Below are positions 32,666 to 44,379 of a stretch of DNA of 64,000 nucleotides, piece after piece; positions within the stretch are counted from its first letter, which is position 1, and the number at the start of each line of letters is the position of its first letter. A model generated the notes under the pieces. It was not told the origin of the DNA. It did no database searches and saw nothing but the letters and a program-made list of their open reading frames with translations. Source of the stretch: Aporrectodea caliginosa (lineage: Eukaryota; Annelida; Clitellata; Crassiclitellata; Lumbricidae); NCBI GenBank assembly GCA_020284085.1, contig JACEVL010001161.1, positions 3,711,930-3,775,929 of the forward strand. Reading direction: 5' to 3'. The translations under genes and the position numbers were made by a program.

Positions 32666-33290
32666 GAATTCAGCGCCCCTTCAAGATCCCTACTCAGAGG
32701 CACTCCCGACCCAGGTCATACGGAAGAATGCAGTCTTCAACAGTATTGTTGCAGATTCCTTCTGATTTCTCTAGTGAGCCAGTTAAATTGCTTCCGGTTT
32801 CCATCTTCAATCTTCAGTTTGTATTCTTTTTGTATGTTTGACCACATCATTTCTATGTTTTCATAATCGTTGATCTGTGTGTTCCACTTTATCCCTTCTT
32901 CATAGAAATTTTCTGATGTCCGTATCTGTCAGTTTCTTGGAATCATACTTGATGTTTTCAAGTTGGACCGATTTGCGCATCGAATGATCTGCAGTTTGTC
33001 ACATTTGAGCTCCGTGTTTTTTTTATCATGATGTAGTCGATTAGGTTATATGTCTTTCCTTCGGGTGATGTCCATGTCCATTTCTGTTGTGGTTTCTTTT
33101 GTTCGAAGAAAATGTTCGTTATCTTCAAGTCGCTTGTATACTACAGAAGTGTAGGAGTTTGTATCCGCTGTCATTCATGTCTCTCCATCCGAATTTACCA
33201 ATGCTGCCTCTCCAAGTATCGCTTTCTCTGTCGACCTTTGCGTTACAATTTCAGGCAATGACGATTATATCGTGTGCTAAGAGTGCAAAG
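31850..33290 (-). pseudogene. RTE-like LINE fragment, copy A (endonuclease to RT)
   Basis: In coding order on the minus strand there are the endonuclease end (NAKVDRESDTWRGSIGKFG and MNDSGYKLLHFC, with a WTWTSPEGK-like stretch), the linker frame 32552-32370 (MEKRRNTAKQQTYTADRKQF, LTREIRRNLQRNK), and the RT start 32211-31924 (LDDEVRDAINKMKNGKAPGM, DGITTELLQGAGETVVKAMH). Then, after a frameshift, PKD, STIVPI and CNNYRGISLQSIPGK appear. This resembles RTE/BovB-type elements. A short foreign piece with a (TCAA)n tract is inserted at 32636-32750. Stops and frameshifts make it dead. Confidence 0.8.
32636..32750. repeat. SINE/LINE tail with (TCAA)n inside RTE copy A
   Basis: (TCAA)n is followed by AGCGCCCCTTCAAGATCCCT and ACTCAGAGGCACTCCCGAC, the tail shared by the SINEs at 8250 and 16690 and the LINE at 2018. 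The same insert at the same point is in RTE copy B at 35957-36060. A 54-bp stretch of RTE sequence (GTTGCAGATTCCTTCTGATT...) occurs on both sides of it. Confidence 0.75.
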
Positions 33291-33455
33291 GTGCCAATTC
33301 CATTTATTGAAATTGTTCAGGAGAGCAAATCTAAACTTTCGATTGTTGCCACAAATCCAGTAAGTTTTATAGAATAGAATCTTCATTTATTCATAACACA
33401 TTGTCAGAACGCAATGCGTTATATCATTGTGGTTTACAGGCATTTGGGTAATAAA

Positions 33456-34930
33456 CAGTGCTTAAAGTGTAAAAAAAGAAGTGCCTGGACGCCCCTCACC
33501 TTTCCCTCCTCCAACCAATACCCTTTTCCCAACCCCTCTCCCCAACTTCCTCTCCTTACTCCCATCCCCATCCCCTTCCCTTCCCCGTCCCCGTCCCTCT
33601 GCTCAACCCCTCTCCCTCCAATCAGAGGTGCAACTATAAAATGTTTCCAGAGGTGCTCATATTGCAAGCGCCGAAGGCACGAAGCCGTGAGTGCTGAGTT
33701 CCCATGCCTATAGGCCTAACGACTAGGGTGTCTGAGGGAGCGCCGTGAGCTCCCTCCGCGCGGGGTCTGGGGCGGAGCCCCAGAAGCCAACGCATTTTGT
33801 AGCAATTGTCATCAAATGGAAGACCTGATAGGCTCTTGTTTTCCAGCAGTTTCTGAACGATAAAGTTATGAAAACTTCCTGGTTTATCCAGATTCCCAGA
33901 CTACCACCACAACAATTATTATCAAAGTTTTATTTCAGAAGTGTCTAGTTAATTTTTGCAGTCAAAATCCATTTTTTTAAATTCTGTTTTTGTAAATTGG
34001 CTATGCATTTTGTCCAGTTGTATAGCCGATCGATGCCGCTACCTTGTTAGCAGATATTCTCAGTATAGGCTTTGCAATCCTGTGGCACACATATGTTTCC
34101 TCAAGTGACTTATTGTGAGACGAAGCCTAGAAAATGCTCTCCGGAATAAAATGTGACTGGTAGGGCAAGCGCATCGTCATGCGGAGCTGGCTGAGTTTTG
34201 TATAACGAAACAATTAATTTAATTCCAATTGACAATTTTCAACTCTTATTAAGCCATTACTTCCTTCTGACCTGTTTTTCTTGCCTTTGTTTTTCTTTGC
34301 ATACCTACAGCGTTTTGTCTGTTGTTAACTAAATAAACGAATATATGATCATGAAGTCGTATATATTGTCACTCAACAGTTTCTGGGTCTTGCTGGTGAA
34401 TTACGTAAAACTGGGACAGTTGGTGTTTTATAGGTCTAGGTGAATCGTATCGTATTGTATCAATGCGTTGTATTGAAGTCATTTAAATTGATAAGTTCAT
34501 TCAGTTATGAAACAGTCAAGACAAGACTCACAGTGGATGTGAGTCATGTGACAGTCAGGTAGATCGTAAACTATAGGCCCTAGTTGTTAGGGCTTACGAA
34601 AACTCAGACGATAAAACCGGAAGCGCGTGTATGACGTGCGATTTGATGAAAAGTTAAATAGGATGTACAAGTCAGGAATGAGATGGAGAAACAAGTTACA
34701 CTTACACGGTAGAACACATTCAGAAATCAAAATGACAACATGAAATTTCATTGGAATCTTAAAAAAAATTAAATGCTGTTGAAAGTGACGTAGAGGAATT
34801 ACACTGTTGCATGGACGCTGCGTGGACGGCGTCCAGGCGGTGCTGCCTAATAAGTGGCAGGACGGCGTCCAGCCTCGAAAATAAGTGCCTGGACGCCGTC
34901 CATGACCGTCCATGCACACTTTAAGCCCTG
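33456..34930. mobile_element. hAT-type non-autonomous element, 1475 bp
   Basis: The left end CAGTGCTTAAAGTGT and the right end ACACTTTAAGCCCTG are 15-bp inverted repeats with the CAG start usual for hAT. Perfect 8-bp target duplications GTAATAAA lie at 33448-33455 and 34931-34938 and fit nTnnnnAn. The interior carries TGGACG(C)CGTCCA repeats near the right end, with one GCCTGGACGCC near the left, and two stem-loops near 33732-33785 (GAGGGAGC/GCTCCCTC and CTGGGGC/GCCCCAG). No transposase frame is seen. It lies between the two RTE fragments. Confidence 0.92.
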
Positions 34931-34938
34931 GTAATAAA

Positions 34939-35340
34939 TCATTTCCTAGTTGGAATGTTGTTATCTGTTTAAACATTTTTATAACGCCTCGCCTGAAATA
35001 TTCAAAATAATGGCACACCTCGCCTGAAATATTCAAAATAACGGCTTGTGGCAGACAATAGCACCTTTGCACATTTCAAAATATTTTCAGATCTGGAGAT
35101 AGGTAATATAACAGCTTATATACAGTACTGTGAAAAAGTATGTGGACAGCATATAAATAGTAGGAAAAAAGCAACACCTTTTAAATAAAATATTAGTATA
35201 AGATAATAAATAAAAATAATGATTTATGTAAAATTGCATTTATTTGATCAATTTAATAGAAACTTTGGAAACTGGAATATTTATTAATTTTAAAGACGTT
35301 ATAAAAGTTTGTGTTCCGAAACGTTAAAAAACTTTTTTTT
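34939..35340. other. Spacer with a 31-bp direct duplication
   Basis: CCTCGCCTGAAATATTCAAA and the following bases occur twice in tandem (about 34986 and 35018). The rest is AT-rich non-coding sequence. The 161-codon frame at 34587-35072 crosses the hAT boundary and is not a gene. Confidence 0.5.
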
Positions 35341-36422
35341 TTTAACAATTTTTTTAAACAAGGGTATGCACTATGCATAGCTTTAACAACTGTTTCTCCT
35401 GCTCCTTGAAGTAGCTCCGTAGTGATTCCATCCATGCCTGGTGCTTTACCGTTTTTCATTTTATTGATAGCATCTCTTACCTCGTCGTCTAGAAGTTTTG
35501 GCATCTGTTCTTCGGTGTTGTTTATGGTCAGCACTATGAGAACCGTAAGGTCATCATGTATCGATATTCAGTAGTTGTTCGAAGTGTTCCTGCCATAGTT
35601 TTTTATGCTTGCATCGTCTGCTAGTATTTTACCATTTGCGTCTTTGATTGATGCAACTTTCAGCTCAATTTGTCCACTAAGTAGGTTTAGTCTTATTTTA
35701 TTACTTCTTGCATTCTGTTAATCTTGAAAGCTTCTTCAGCTTCTTTGCATAGTTTTTCCATTCTGTTGATTTGTCTTTTTGCAGATTCCTTCTGATTTCT
35801 CTAGTGAGCCAGTTAAATTGCTTCCGGTCTGCAGTGTAAGTTTGTTGTTTTGCTGTGTTTCTTCTTATTTCCACGAGTTCTAATACTTCGTCTGATATCC
35901 ATTGGTCTTTGGGTTTCTTGCAAGCTCTTCCGACTATGTTGTTTGGCTGCTATTTGTCAATCAATCAATCAATCAATCAGAATTCAGCGCCCCTTCAAGA
36001 TCCCTACTCAGAGGCACTCCCGACCCAGGTCATACGGAAGAATGCAGTCTTCAACAGTATTGTTGCAGATTCCTTCTGATTTCTCTAGTGAGCCAGTTAA
36101 ATTGCTTCCGGTTTCCATCTTCAATCTTCAGTTTGTATTCTTTTTGTATGTTTGACCACATCATTTCTATGTTTTCATAATCTTTGGGTTTCTTGCAAGC
36201 TCTTCCGACTATGTTGTTTGGCTGCTGTTTGTATTCCTTTTCTATGTGTGACCATCTAACTTCTTATGTTTTCATAATCGTTGATCTGTATGTTCCACAT
36301 TATCTCTTCTTCATAGAAATTTTCGGATGTCCCTATCTGTCAGTTTCTTGGTATCATACTTGATGTTTTCAAGTTGGCTATAAAGTAGATTGTGACCAGG
36401 ACCGATAGCGCATCGAATGATC

Positions 36423-37013
36423 GGGGAACGGAAATTATCACCCTGGACATAATCCCCCGGACAAAAGCCCCGGAAAAAATCCCCCCAAGCTTGGACATAA
36501 TCCCCCATGGCAGGTTACGATATAATCGTATAATATTTTAAAAGTTTATTATACTAGTCTGTCAAAAATTGTTACCAGTAGCAGCAAAATGATGAAAATA
36601 ATAGTTGGCATAAATGGAATTTTGATTGTTTGATGAAACTATTTCGAACTAATATAAAATTGTTTCCGCAAATAGAACTGAACAACATTAACACGTCTTA
36701 ACTTTAAACCTAAATGACACTAACAAGTCTTCACTTTATAACTGAATAACCGATTGACACTAACAAGTTTTCACTTTCGAACTGAATGACACTAACAAGT
36801 CAAGTGTAGGCCTATACCTGAATGACATGTCAAACAAAAACAGGGAAATTAAGGTTTATCAATGACATGCATAAATAGGCTAAATGCACAGAGGGGGGGA
36901 TTATGTCCGGGGGATTATGTCCTACGTAAAATCGTGGGGATTTTGTCCGGGGGCTTTTGTCCGGGGCGATTTTGTCCGGGGATTATGTCCAGGGGGATAA
37001 TGTCCTACACTCC
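36423..37013. mobile_element. TIR element built of GGACATAATCCCC repeats
   Basis: The left end GGGGAACGGAAATTATCACC and right end GGATAATGTCCTACACTCC are imperfect inverted repeats. The sub-terminal regions are arrays of GGACATAATCCCCC and GGACAAAAGCCCC on both arms. The flanks GAATGATC (36415-36422) and GAATTATC (37014-37021) are an 8-bp target duplication with one mismatch; RTE copy A has the empty site GAATGATC. No protein is encoded. Confidence 0.85.
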
Positions 37014-37156
37014 GAATTATCTGCAGTTTGTCACATTTGAGCTCCGTAATTTGTTTATTATGATATAGTCGATCATGTCATGTGTCTTTATTATGATAAT
37101 TTTATAGTCGATCAGGTCATGTGTCTTTATTATGATAATTTTATAGTCGATCAGGT

Positions 37157-37987
37157 GAGCGTAGGACATTTCCCCGGACATTTCCCCGGACATGTCCCCC
37201 CGGACATTTCCCCGGATGTTTCCCCCTGATTTCGACTAGGACATTTCCCCGGACATTTCCCCCCCTTCTGTACATACCATTTCTCTTGGTCATTATGTAT
37301 ATACATATATATATATATGTACATATCTATGTATGTATATATGTATATGTTTTTGTATGTATATATATATGTATGTATATATATACATATGTATATATCT
37401 ATGTATATAATATATACATATATAATTATATATGTATATACATATATATATCTATGTATGTGTATATAAATAAATGTACATATATATGTACATACATATA
37501 TATATATATATGTACATATATATGTATATGTGTACATATACAGTGCATATATTTATGTACATATATATATATATGTGTACATATACATGCATATATTTAT
37601 GTACATATATATATGTATATGTGTACTATATATATATATATGTACATATATCTATATATGTACATGTACATGTACATATATCTATATATATAAATGTACA
37701 TGTACATATATATATATATGTACATATATCTGTATATGTACATGTACATATATATATATATATATATTACATATATTTATATATGTACATGTACACATGT
37801 ACATATATATACTGCGCTAATACATTTACATGTTATACAATTTAAATATGTACATATATATGTATATGTGTACATATATATATATATACATACATAGATA
37901 TATTGTTGCATATGGAAATGTCCTATGGTGGAAATGTCCGGGGGAAATGTCAGGGGGGGACATGTCCAGGAAATGTCCCGTTTCCCC
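37157..37987. mobile_element. TIR element built of GGACATTTCCCC repeats, second member
   Basis: Both ends consist of GGACATTTCCCCGGACATTT repeats (left GAGCGTAGGACATTTCC; right, inverted, GGGGAAACGGGACATTTCC). A perfect 8-bp duplication GATCAGGT flanks it (37149-37156 and 37988-37995). The core from about 37290 to 37905 is a (TACATATA)-type simple repeat. It is a sister of the element at 36423. Confidence 0.88.
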
Positions 37988-38220
37988 GATCAGGTCATGT
38001 GTCTTTCCTTCGGGTGATGTCCATTTCCATTTCTGTTGTGGTTTCTTTTTGTTCGAAAAAGTGTTCGTTATCTTCAAGTCGTTTGTAGTACAGAACTGGA
38101 GGAGTTTCTCTCCGCTGTCATTCATGTCTCCCATCCGAATTTACCAATGGTGCCTCTCCAGGTATCTCTTTCTCTGCCGACCTTTGCGTTAACATTTCCG
38201 GCAATGAAGATTATGCCAAG

Positions 38221-40600
38221 TCCACTTATCAACATAAAATCGGTCTATCAAAATATTACATGATATTTTAGCCCTGCACTAAAAGTGTCACTTTATAACC
38301 ACTAACAACAACTGCCAAAATTTTGTGGAAATATCCAGTAGGCCTATGAGAAATTTTCATCATGACCGCGTGATTCGTGCAAGCCTTAACTGCTTAATAA
38401 TAGGTGAATTAAAGTTGCCAAAGGCGTAGGCTATGCGTTGTAAAAGGGAAGGCCAGCAGTGCGTAGGCTGTTTTTGTTGAGCTATGCGCATTGACGGCTA
38501 GCGATGACACTACAGAGGGCGCCCTGGTTTTGGCTAATAGAACCTGACACTCGGCGTCACCAATACAGCTGGGCGAATATCATACTAAGCCCAGGCTTTC
38601 AATAATTAGTCCGTGTCACTCCGTGTCACCAATACAGTTGGGCCAGACTATAAATACGGCTAACTGAGGGATGAAGGCCGACATTTGACTGGTCGTTGGA
38701 TGTTGCGTGGATTTCCGGAAGAGACATTTCAGAAGTGTCGACACACACTTTGTTCTCGAGGTATTCATAAGTAGTGTAACATAGTAGCCTAAAGTGCAGT
38801 AAATACTACACAAAGTACATTACATAATCACTACATGACACTGCACCACGCGACACAACTCTTCTCTACACCACATGCATGCTACACCATATATGCTAAA
38901 CTAAATAAATCTATATGAAATAATGATCGTATCTACAGTGTATATTATACACTGTAGATACGATCATTATTTTATTATTGTGCGGCTGCTATACGGCTCT
39001 ATAATATTTTACTCTACCATATTATACTAGACAATAATTATTTACTACTAATTACACTTTACTATACAAATTACATTAGCCGGTTGTTTTCGGCGAAGGA
39101 CGGCTGACGCGGGTCATTGGAGTGCCATCGACCGTTAGTGACAGAGGGCGCTTTAATCTACCGAGAAACACGCGACGAAAGCTTGTTCTATGTACTCTTT
39201 GCCCCTCATTGAATATCCGGACGAGTGTCATCTACTATAGTAACTATACCATAAATTAAACAAAACCGCATTAGGCTAATTCCGAGTTAACTTTGACCAC
39301 TTGGGCGGTCGAACTCGTTTTTCGTCTACTTGTGTTGTATTCGATCTTGAAAATTGAAAACATATATGGGGCCACTTGAAGGAAAACAATAGGAGGTCAT
39401 TTTTGACATATCAGGGCACAGATGATATTTTTATTATCGTTGCATCGGTATGTACGCCTATGCACTTATGTAAGCATTCATGCACTTTTTCGCATCCATG
39501 TATTATGTGTATACGTGTGCGTCTATCGGACTGTATGTGTAGTTAAACGCTAAGACATTTATATAGCGTCTTCGAAACCTCTACAAAGGACGACCCTTCT
39601 GTCTGCCCTTCAATCTGTCTGCCCGTCTCTCTGCCACTGCCCGTTCCTCTATATATGATTCTGTTCCTCCGTCCATATTATGTGCTTTTTACCTGTTTGC
39701 CATCTTTCTGGTCGTTTGAGTGTCTGGAAGAATGTTTGTTTTGATCCTATACATTGACATCATCCTGGATGTTTGTACACGCCTACTGTAAAATATCACC
39801 CTGCAGAGATAGACTATATTCTTTGAGATATACAGTCACATTTGTTTTAAAGTTAACGATGATTCTAAACCGATGGATTTTCTCATTTTATTATAAAGAT
39901 ATCGAGTATTATTAAACTATATGTTACAATATTTACATAAAATTTATCGGTGGAAAAGAAACAGAGAATATATCATCATAGTCTGGGGAGTCTACATGTA
40001 TTTATTCGGGGGAAGACTTCACTTCGTGACAGCGGACTGGTTTACTGCGGCCGTGTAAAAAAACGCCGATCTTAACACGTAACAAGACAGTAGCGCATGT
40101 AGTACATGTAGCAAGAATAGGCATATGGGATAAAAGTAGTACCAGTAGTTCCATTGGTGCAAGCAGTACCAACAGTACAGGTAGTACGACTGTACGATTT
40201 GTAAGAGTAATAAGATTAGCATAATTATGTAGTAAAAAAGAAGTAGCAGTAGTACCAGTTGTACAAGTATGCATGTTATCAAGTATGAAATGTCATAGTG
40301 GCAACCTCTTTTCCCTACCACATCTCCCTTCTATGCACCAATACCAAGCCGTAATCAGGACGATCAGTCCTTTAAGACAGAGGGGCATCATTATGGTGAA
40401 TAAGTGAGTCCTAAGTTTAGAGCTGAAGGGAAAGCGTAGACCAAAAAATTCAGAGAGAGGGAGAGAGTAGACCAAAACAGACAGAGACAGAGACAGAGAC
40501 AGACAGAGAGAGAGAGAGAGTTTTAAAATTAAAATAGTGTCAATTCCTATATTGTGCACTTAGGAAGTTACCAAGGAGACCACCATCGTTTTTTGTTTCT
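38221..40600. other. Intergenic, with one long perfect palindrome
   Basis: No gene recognised. 38918-38972 is a 27-bp perfect inverted repeat with a 1-base spacer (arms AAATAATGATCGTATCTACA... and its complement). GTCACCAATACAG(C/T)TGGG occurs twice at 38557 and 38627. AGAC/GAGA-rich tract at 40456-40520; GTA-rich stretch at 40080-40275. Confidence 0.5.
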
Positions 40601-40604
40601 TTAG

Positions 40605-41000
40605 CTGCCGAACATTTCCTGTCTACTTGGAACAAACTTGACCGTATCAAGACCGAGGAAGAACCGCAATCCAGCGTGGCACTGAGCGCAGTCAAGGGTG
40701 ACGATTCCTGCGATCAAATTTGCACAATGGGGTTTTTGTCGAAGGGCTTTCTGCCTATAGGTATATGTTTGTGTGTATGGATGGATTTCTGTATGTCAAG
40801 CACGAGTTTTCCAGAGCCGAATAATCCAGGTCCTAAGCCAACAAAAGTCATCATGTATGGAGAAGTCCCAGATGATATGACTGAAGAGGATGTGAAGAAT
40901 CTGCTAGAGAGCAACAACCTGGCTCATGCGGAAGATATCCAAAGGATCGAATTCCTTCGCGGTGTGAAAATGGCGATAATAACTCTTTTTGACTCAGAAG
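40605..41000 (+). CDS. Isolated exon, possible RRM-like fold
   Basis: A TTTTGTTTCTTTAG acceptor, 396 open bases and a GTAAAT donor. The start reads AEHFLSTWNKLDRIKTEEEP and the end reads KPTKVIMYGEVPDDMTEEDV, KNLLESNNLAHAEDIQRIEF and LRGVKMAIITLFDSEG. The last ~57 residues have the strand-helix-strand-strand rhythm of an RRM (V.M.G.P.D.TEEDVK.LL....... I..IEFLRG...AI.T..). This arrangement occurs at the start of PARP10/PARP14-type proteins, but the link is only suggestive because the exon is on the opposite strand to both TRIM-PARP genes. The middle (40762-40812) starts GTATATG and ends TTTTCCAG and could be a 51-bp intron. No neighbouring exon was found. Confidence 0.4.
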
Positions 41001-42475
41001 GTAAATGAAATTGTATTTGTGTTTCTATAACATGCCCTCAATTGAGAAGTATCACACGTAGGCCTACATGTACACACGCGCCCGCACGCACACGCACGCC
41101 CACACACGCACGTACACGCACACACGCAAGCATGCACGTACAATCGTAGATGTATTATATATACATAGGCCCCTATATATTTTATGTAACATTACGTTTT
41201 ATAGGCGTGTGTGGCTAGCACGTGCTATGTAGAGAGAAGTGGTCGAACTGCTAATGTGTTTGCCGCCATAAGTGGGCATAATTATAAATATGGCCTCCGG
41301 GTCGAAATAGACTTTGATTTGGAATCTTAAAGTGTCTGGAAACCAATGCAGCTCGTTGTTAAAGTGTTGAGTGTTATATTCGTTGTAAATAGTTAATAGA
41401 TATTGTTTTTATTGAACCAGAGACTTAATACAGTTTCTCCTTAGACGGACAGGCCACAATATATTATATGTAGCGACCTATGTCCCCGTTTTCTATAGGA
41501 CTTTTGGCCTCGACTCTTCTCATTGGTCAATGAATTGATTAGGTGAGATCCTTCATTACCACTTCTATGTTGGGTGCCATGCCAAAAATCTCTTAAATAA
41601 GCAACCATCATTGTGGATGATATGCATGATATCATGGTATGAAAACTAACTCTAGTCATTAATGCGTCACTGTTCAGTTTGTTCTCAAAATTAATGACGC
41701 TAAATAATGACTCAATTACAATGACCATTATGCATACAATTACAATTTCAATCCATGGTCAACGACTCTGCTGAATTCATTTGATATAGGAAATACCTCT
41801 AAACATCGATGTAATCATCGATGCAAATACGGTAATAACAGGATGGCACTTAATCAATCTTGAGACTGGCACTACGATAGTACGGACAGTGGCTGAGTTG
41901 CACTTCTCAGTATTGCTAATTCAGATTTTGTACATATCTTTAGTTGCAGCAAAGATAGCTCAGCGTCAGACAGTCACATACAAAGGCAAGACTCTTCAGT
42001 TTGAACTGGATTCCTTTGTATCCATTGATGGCTAGTGACAGCGTCTTCGAAACCGATGGCTTCTTTGGCAGCTGAAGGTCACCGGTGTCAACGAGTTGGT
42101 TTCAGATGAGATGCCGTGTCTGTACTTATAAATTTCGATATTATATTTACCATTTGATTATGAACTGATTCGGTGACTCTTTTAGAATTGTTTGAAACTT
42201 GATGTATACATCGAATGTGAACAAATATCAACCAACAGATATGAACTGTATAACGATTTTAAATTCTTTTATGTCGATTAAAAGCGATAAGGGATCAACT
42301 TCCCAGTTAACCATAAAAGAATTGAGTTTGCTTTACATAAATAAATATTGATCAAAATGTGGTCATGATGCAATCACGATATAATTGTTTGTGTAAATAT
42401 TAGGAAAAGTCGAAATAAGGAGATCTGGATATTGTTGTAGGTAGGCATAGATAGGAAACGGTCCATTAATCTGGA
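41001..42475. other. No gene recognised
   Basis: A CACG/CACA-rich stretch at 41072-41135 and an exact TAGGCCTA at 41059-41066. Otherwise unique AT-rich sequence. The 95-codon frame at 41441-41728 (minus) shows no family signal. Confidence 0.4.
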
Positions 42476-42479
42476 CTTC

Positions 42480-43095
42480 AACTCACATGACTAATCTGGA
42501 CAGACAGACGGACACCAATTAGTCAATCATTCGATTAAAAGTTTTATTGCAACCAAACGGTTATGTACAGTGCACGAATTAGACATAATATCTGCTACAA
42601 TGGAAGGCCCAACAGAGATGAGGTTCCCGCTATTTATGGTCAACCAAGTAGCTAATTATAACGACAGTCGATTAAAGCAAAGTAACTCATTTGAACAAAT
42701 AGAGTAATAATAGTCCTAATAAGGCTGTTCACGCTATGAGTAGCTAAACTTCATTTATCTAAACGACTTTAATTGAAGACTTATAATTATGTGACTAACA
42801 ATTTGTGACTTTGATTGAAGACTCACATATAACTAAGAATTTTACTGCATGCGGTAATATGCAAAAATTAATTAACAGTTAATGAGGAAGGTGTAGTCTA
42901 TTTTTATATTCCTGCAACTTATTGGAGAGAAAGTTTTCCAGTGGGATCATGTTCCATAATAAGGAGCCGGAAAATGTTATATTGAACCTGAGGCTGTGGG
43001 TGCCTGCCGTAGCGAAACGATACGCGGTTGAATTTCAAGTATAGGGCCTACTGTAGTGTGTGTTTGTGTGTGTGCGCGTGTGTCTGTGTGTGTGT

Positions 43096-43143
<48 letters not shown>

Positions 43144-43260
43144 GTGTGTGTGTCATAGTACGCCCTAAAGACCGATGGGAGTAAATCATGTTCGAGACGG
43201 TAAATGAATTCTTCAATTTGAAGGATCCTAATGTGATCACTTCTCAATAGCGTGTACTCT
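42480..43260 (-). pseudogene. LINE C-terminal remnant interrupted by (GT)n
   Basis: Minus-strand pieces: HIRILQIEEFIYRLEHDLLP followed by SVFRAYY (43247-43160), then the GT tract, then RFNITFSGSLLWNMIPLENF and LSNKLQEYKNRLHL. The order F.YR..N.LLP..F...., gap, I.FSG..LWN.IP......K..L matches the C-terminal end of LINE reverse transcriptases. It is dead because the microsatellite replaces the loop between the two blocks. Confidence 0.65.
43058..43156. repeat. (GT)n microsatellite
   Basis: About 100 bp of GT with CT and GC interruptions. Thr-His frames over it are artefacts. Confidence 0.95.
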
Positions 43261-44375
43261 CCGTAGAATGATCTATTGGTTCGCCACTACGAATGCCTGC
43301 AATAATACGAACTGCCCTCTTCTGTAGGCTAATACTACCAATTTTCGGAGCCTAGATTCATGCGAACAGTATAACGAATCAAAAACCCTTTCAACAAAGC
43401 ACTGACCCACAAAGTCAATCAAAGTTTCTTCGTCAACAAATTTCCAGCGTAGACTGCACCCACCCACAAAGAACCGTCACATGCGCACAAATTACGTACT
43501 ACGACAGGACCGATCCAGACGTTTCAAGGCGGCCAGAAAGGGTAGATAGTTTTGGCAGGCGCATTGAAAGAGAGCCCGGTAACGATTTTGGTGGTGCACA
43601 TGAGAGCCCACGTAACCGTAAAAATCGATAACGTAAACTTTCTCATAGGAAAGCCTGGTAACCTTAGGCAGCCATCTTCTCTAGAAAGCCTAGATCACTA
43701 ACTGAGATAAAACACAAATTAGAAGCTTACAATAAGTGCTTATTGTCTCAATGAATAATTATGGCCGTGCTTTCGGGCTATAGCTTTGCACCTACGCTGT
43801 TAACGTGGATTTCCATGTCGTACTTTGGCAAATAATCCTCCTTCTTCGATGACACTGGTTTTCGATTCCTGTGGTGAAGATGATCGATTATGATTACGAT
43901 CTGTCTGATGCGTTTTAATTTCATCCATTTTGTCATGATCGTAATCGTAAACTCAAAACTTCTAAAGCGCCATTCGAAAGCCAAGCGCAGGACGCCAGCT
44001 TATTCACGAGCACTGTGTCGAGTCAGAGGGGTTGTCCAAAAGGGTAGTCCCAGGTAGGTCCGAGTCCGATTGCCAGAGGTTGAGAGGGGACAGAGTAGCT
44101 GTAAAGGCGGGTGTCGTCTAGGTCGAGAATTGGAAGGTGGAGGATCAGATGAATCACGAGATTCAAAGGTTCTGTCATACGCATTCGATCATTTAGTAAT
44201 AAAGACCATGGTCGTATTAGGCCCTATAGTCGAATATCTCACGAATGTCAGCGCTGGAATTAACTATAATTATCTGATCTAAGACAACTCCTAGACCCTA
44301 CGTGGAAATGCAGGACCAGACTTGTGGGTTTTAGTGCCCACAATTTAGTTAGTAGTTCCAGAGTTTAACGGAATG
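43261..44375. other. No gene recognised
   Basis: Unique sequence. Short frames at 43273-43467 and 43778-43984 (minus) and 44070-44282 (plus) show no family motif. TACGATTACGATC-type inverted pairs near 43893 and 43938. Confidence 0.35.
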
Positions 44376-44379
44376 TTAT

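Larger units (their letters stand above)
35345..38220 (-). pseudogene. RTE-like LINE fragment, copy B, broken by two insertions
   Basis: Nearly identical to copy A over 35345-36180 (RT frame LDDEVRDAINKMKNGKAPGM at 35534-35253) and again at 36300-36420 (GPGHNLLYSQLENIKYDTKK, LTDRDIRKFL) and 37988-38220 (MNDSGEKLLQFC, KITNTFSNKKKPQQKWKWTS, PEGKTHDLI). The element at 36423-37013 and the element at 37157-37987 interrupt it. About 39 bp (CATGTGTCTTTATTATGATA...) is tandemly repeated at 37078-37156. The nested (TCAA)n insert is shared with copy A, so A and B arose by duplication after that insertion. Confidence 0.8.

Noticed and set aside
34587..35072. 161-codon minus-strand open frame
   Set aside because: It crosses the right boundary of the hAT element and includes two copies of a 31-bp repeat; no domain is visible.
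37151..37897. Tyr-Ile-rich frames up to 135 codons
   Set aside because: They lie over a TACATATA simple repeat inside a transposable element.
41072..41135. CACG/CACA tract as Z-DNA or a regulatory element
   Set aside because: Short degenerate CA-type repeat with no further support.
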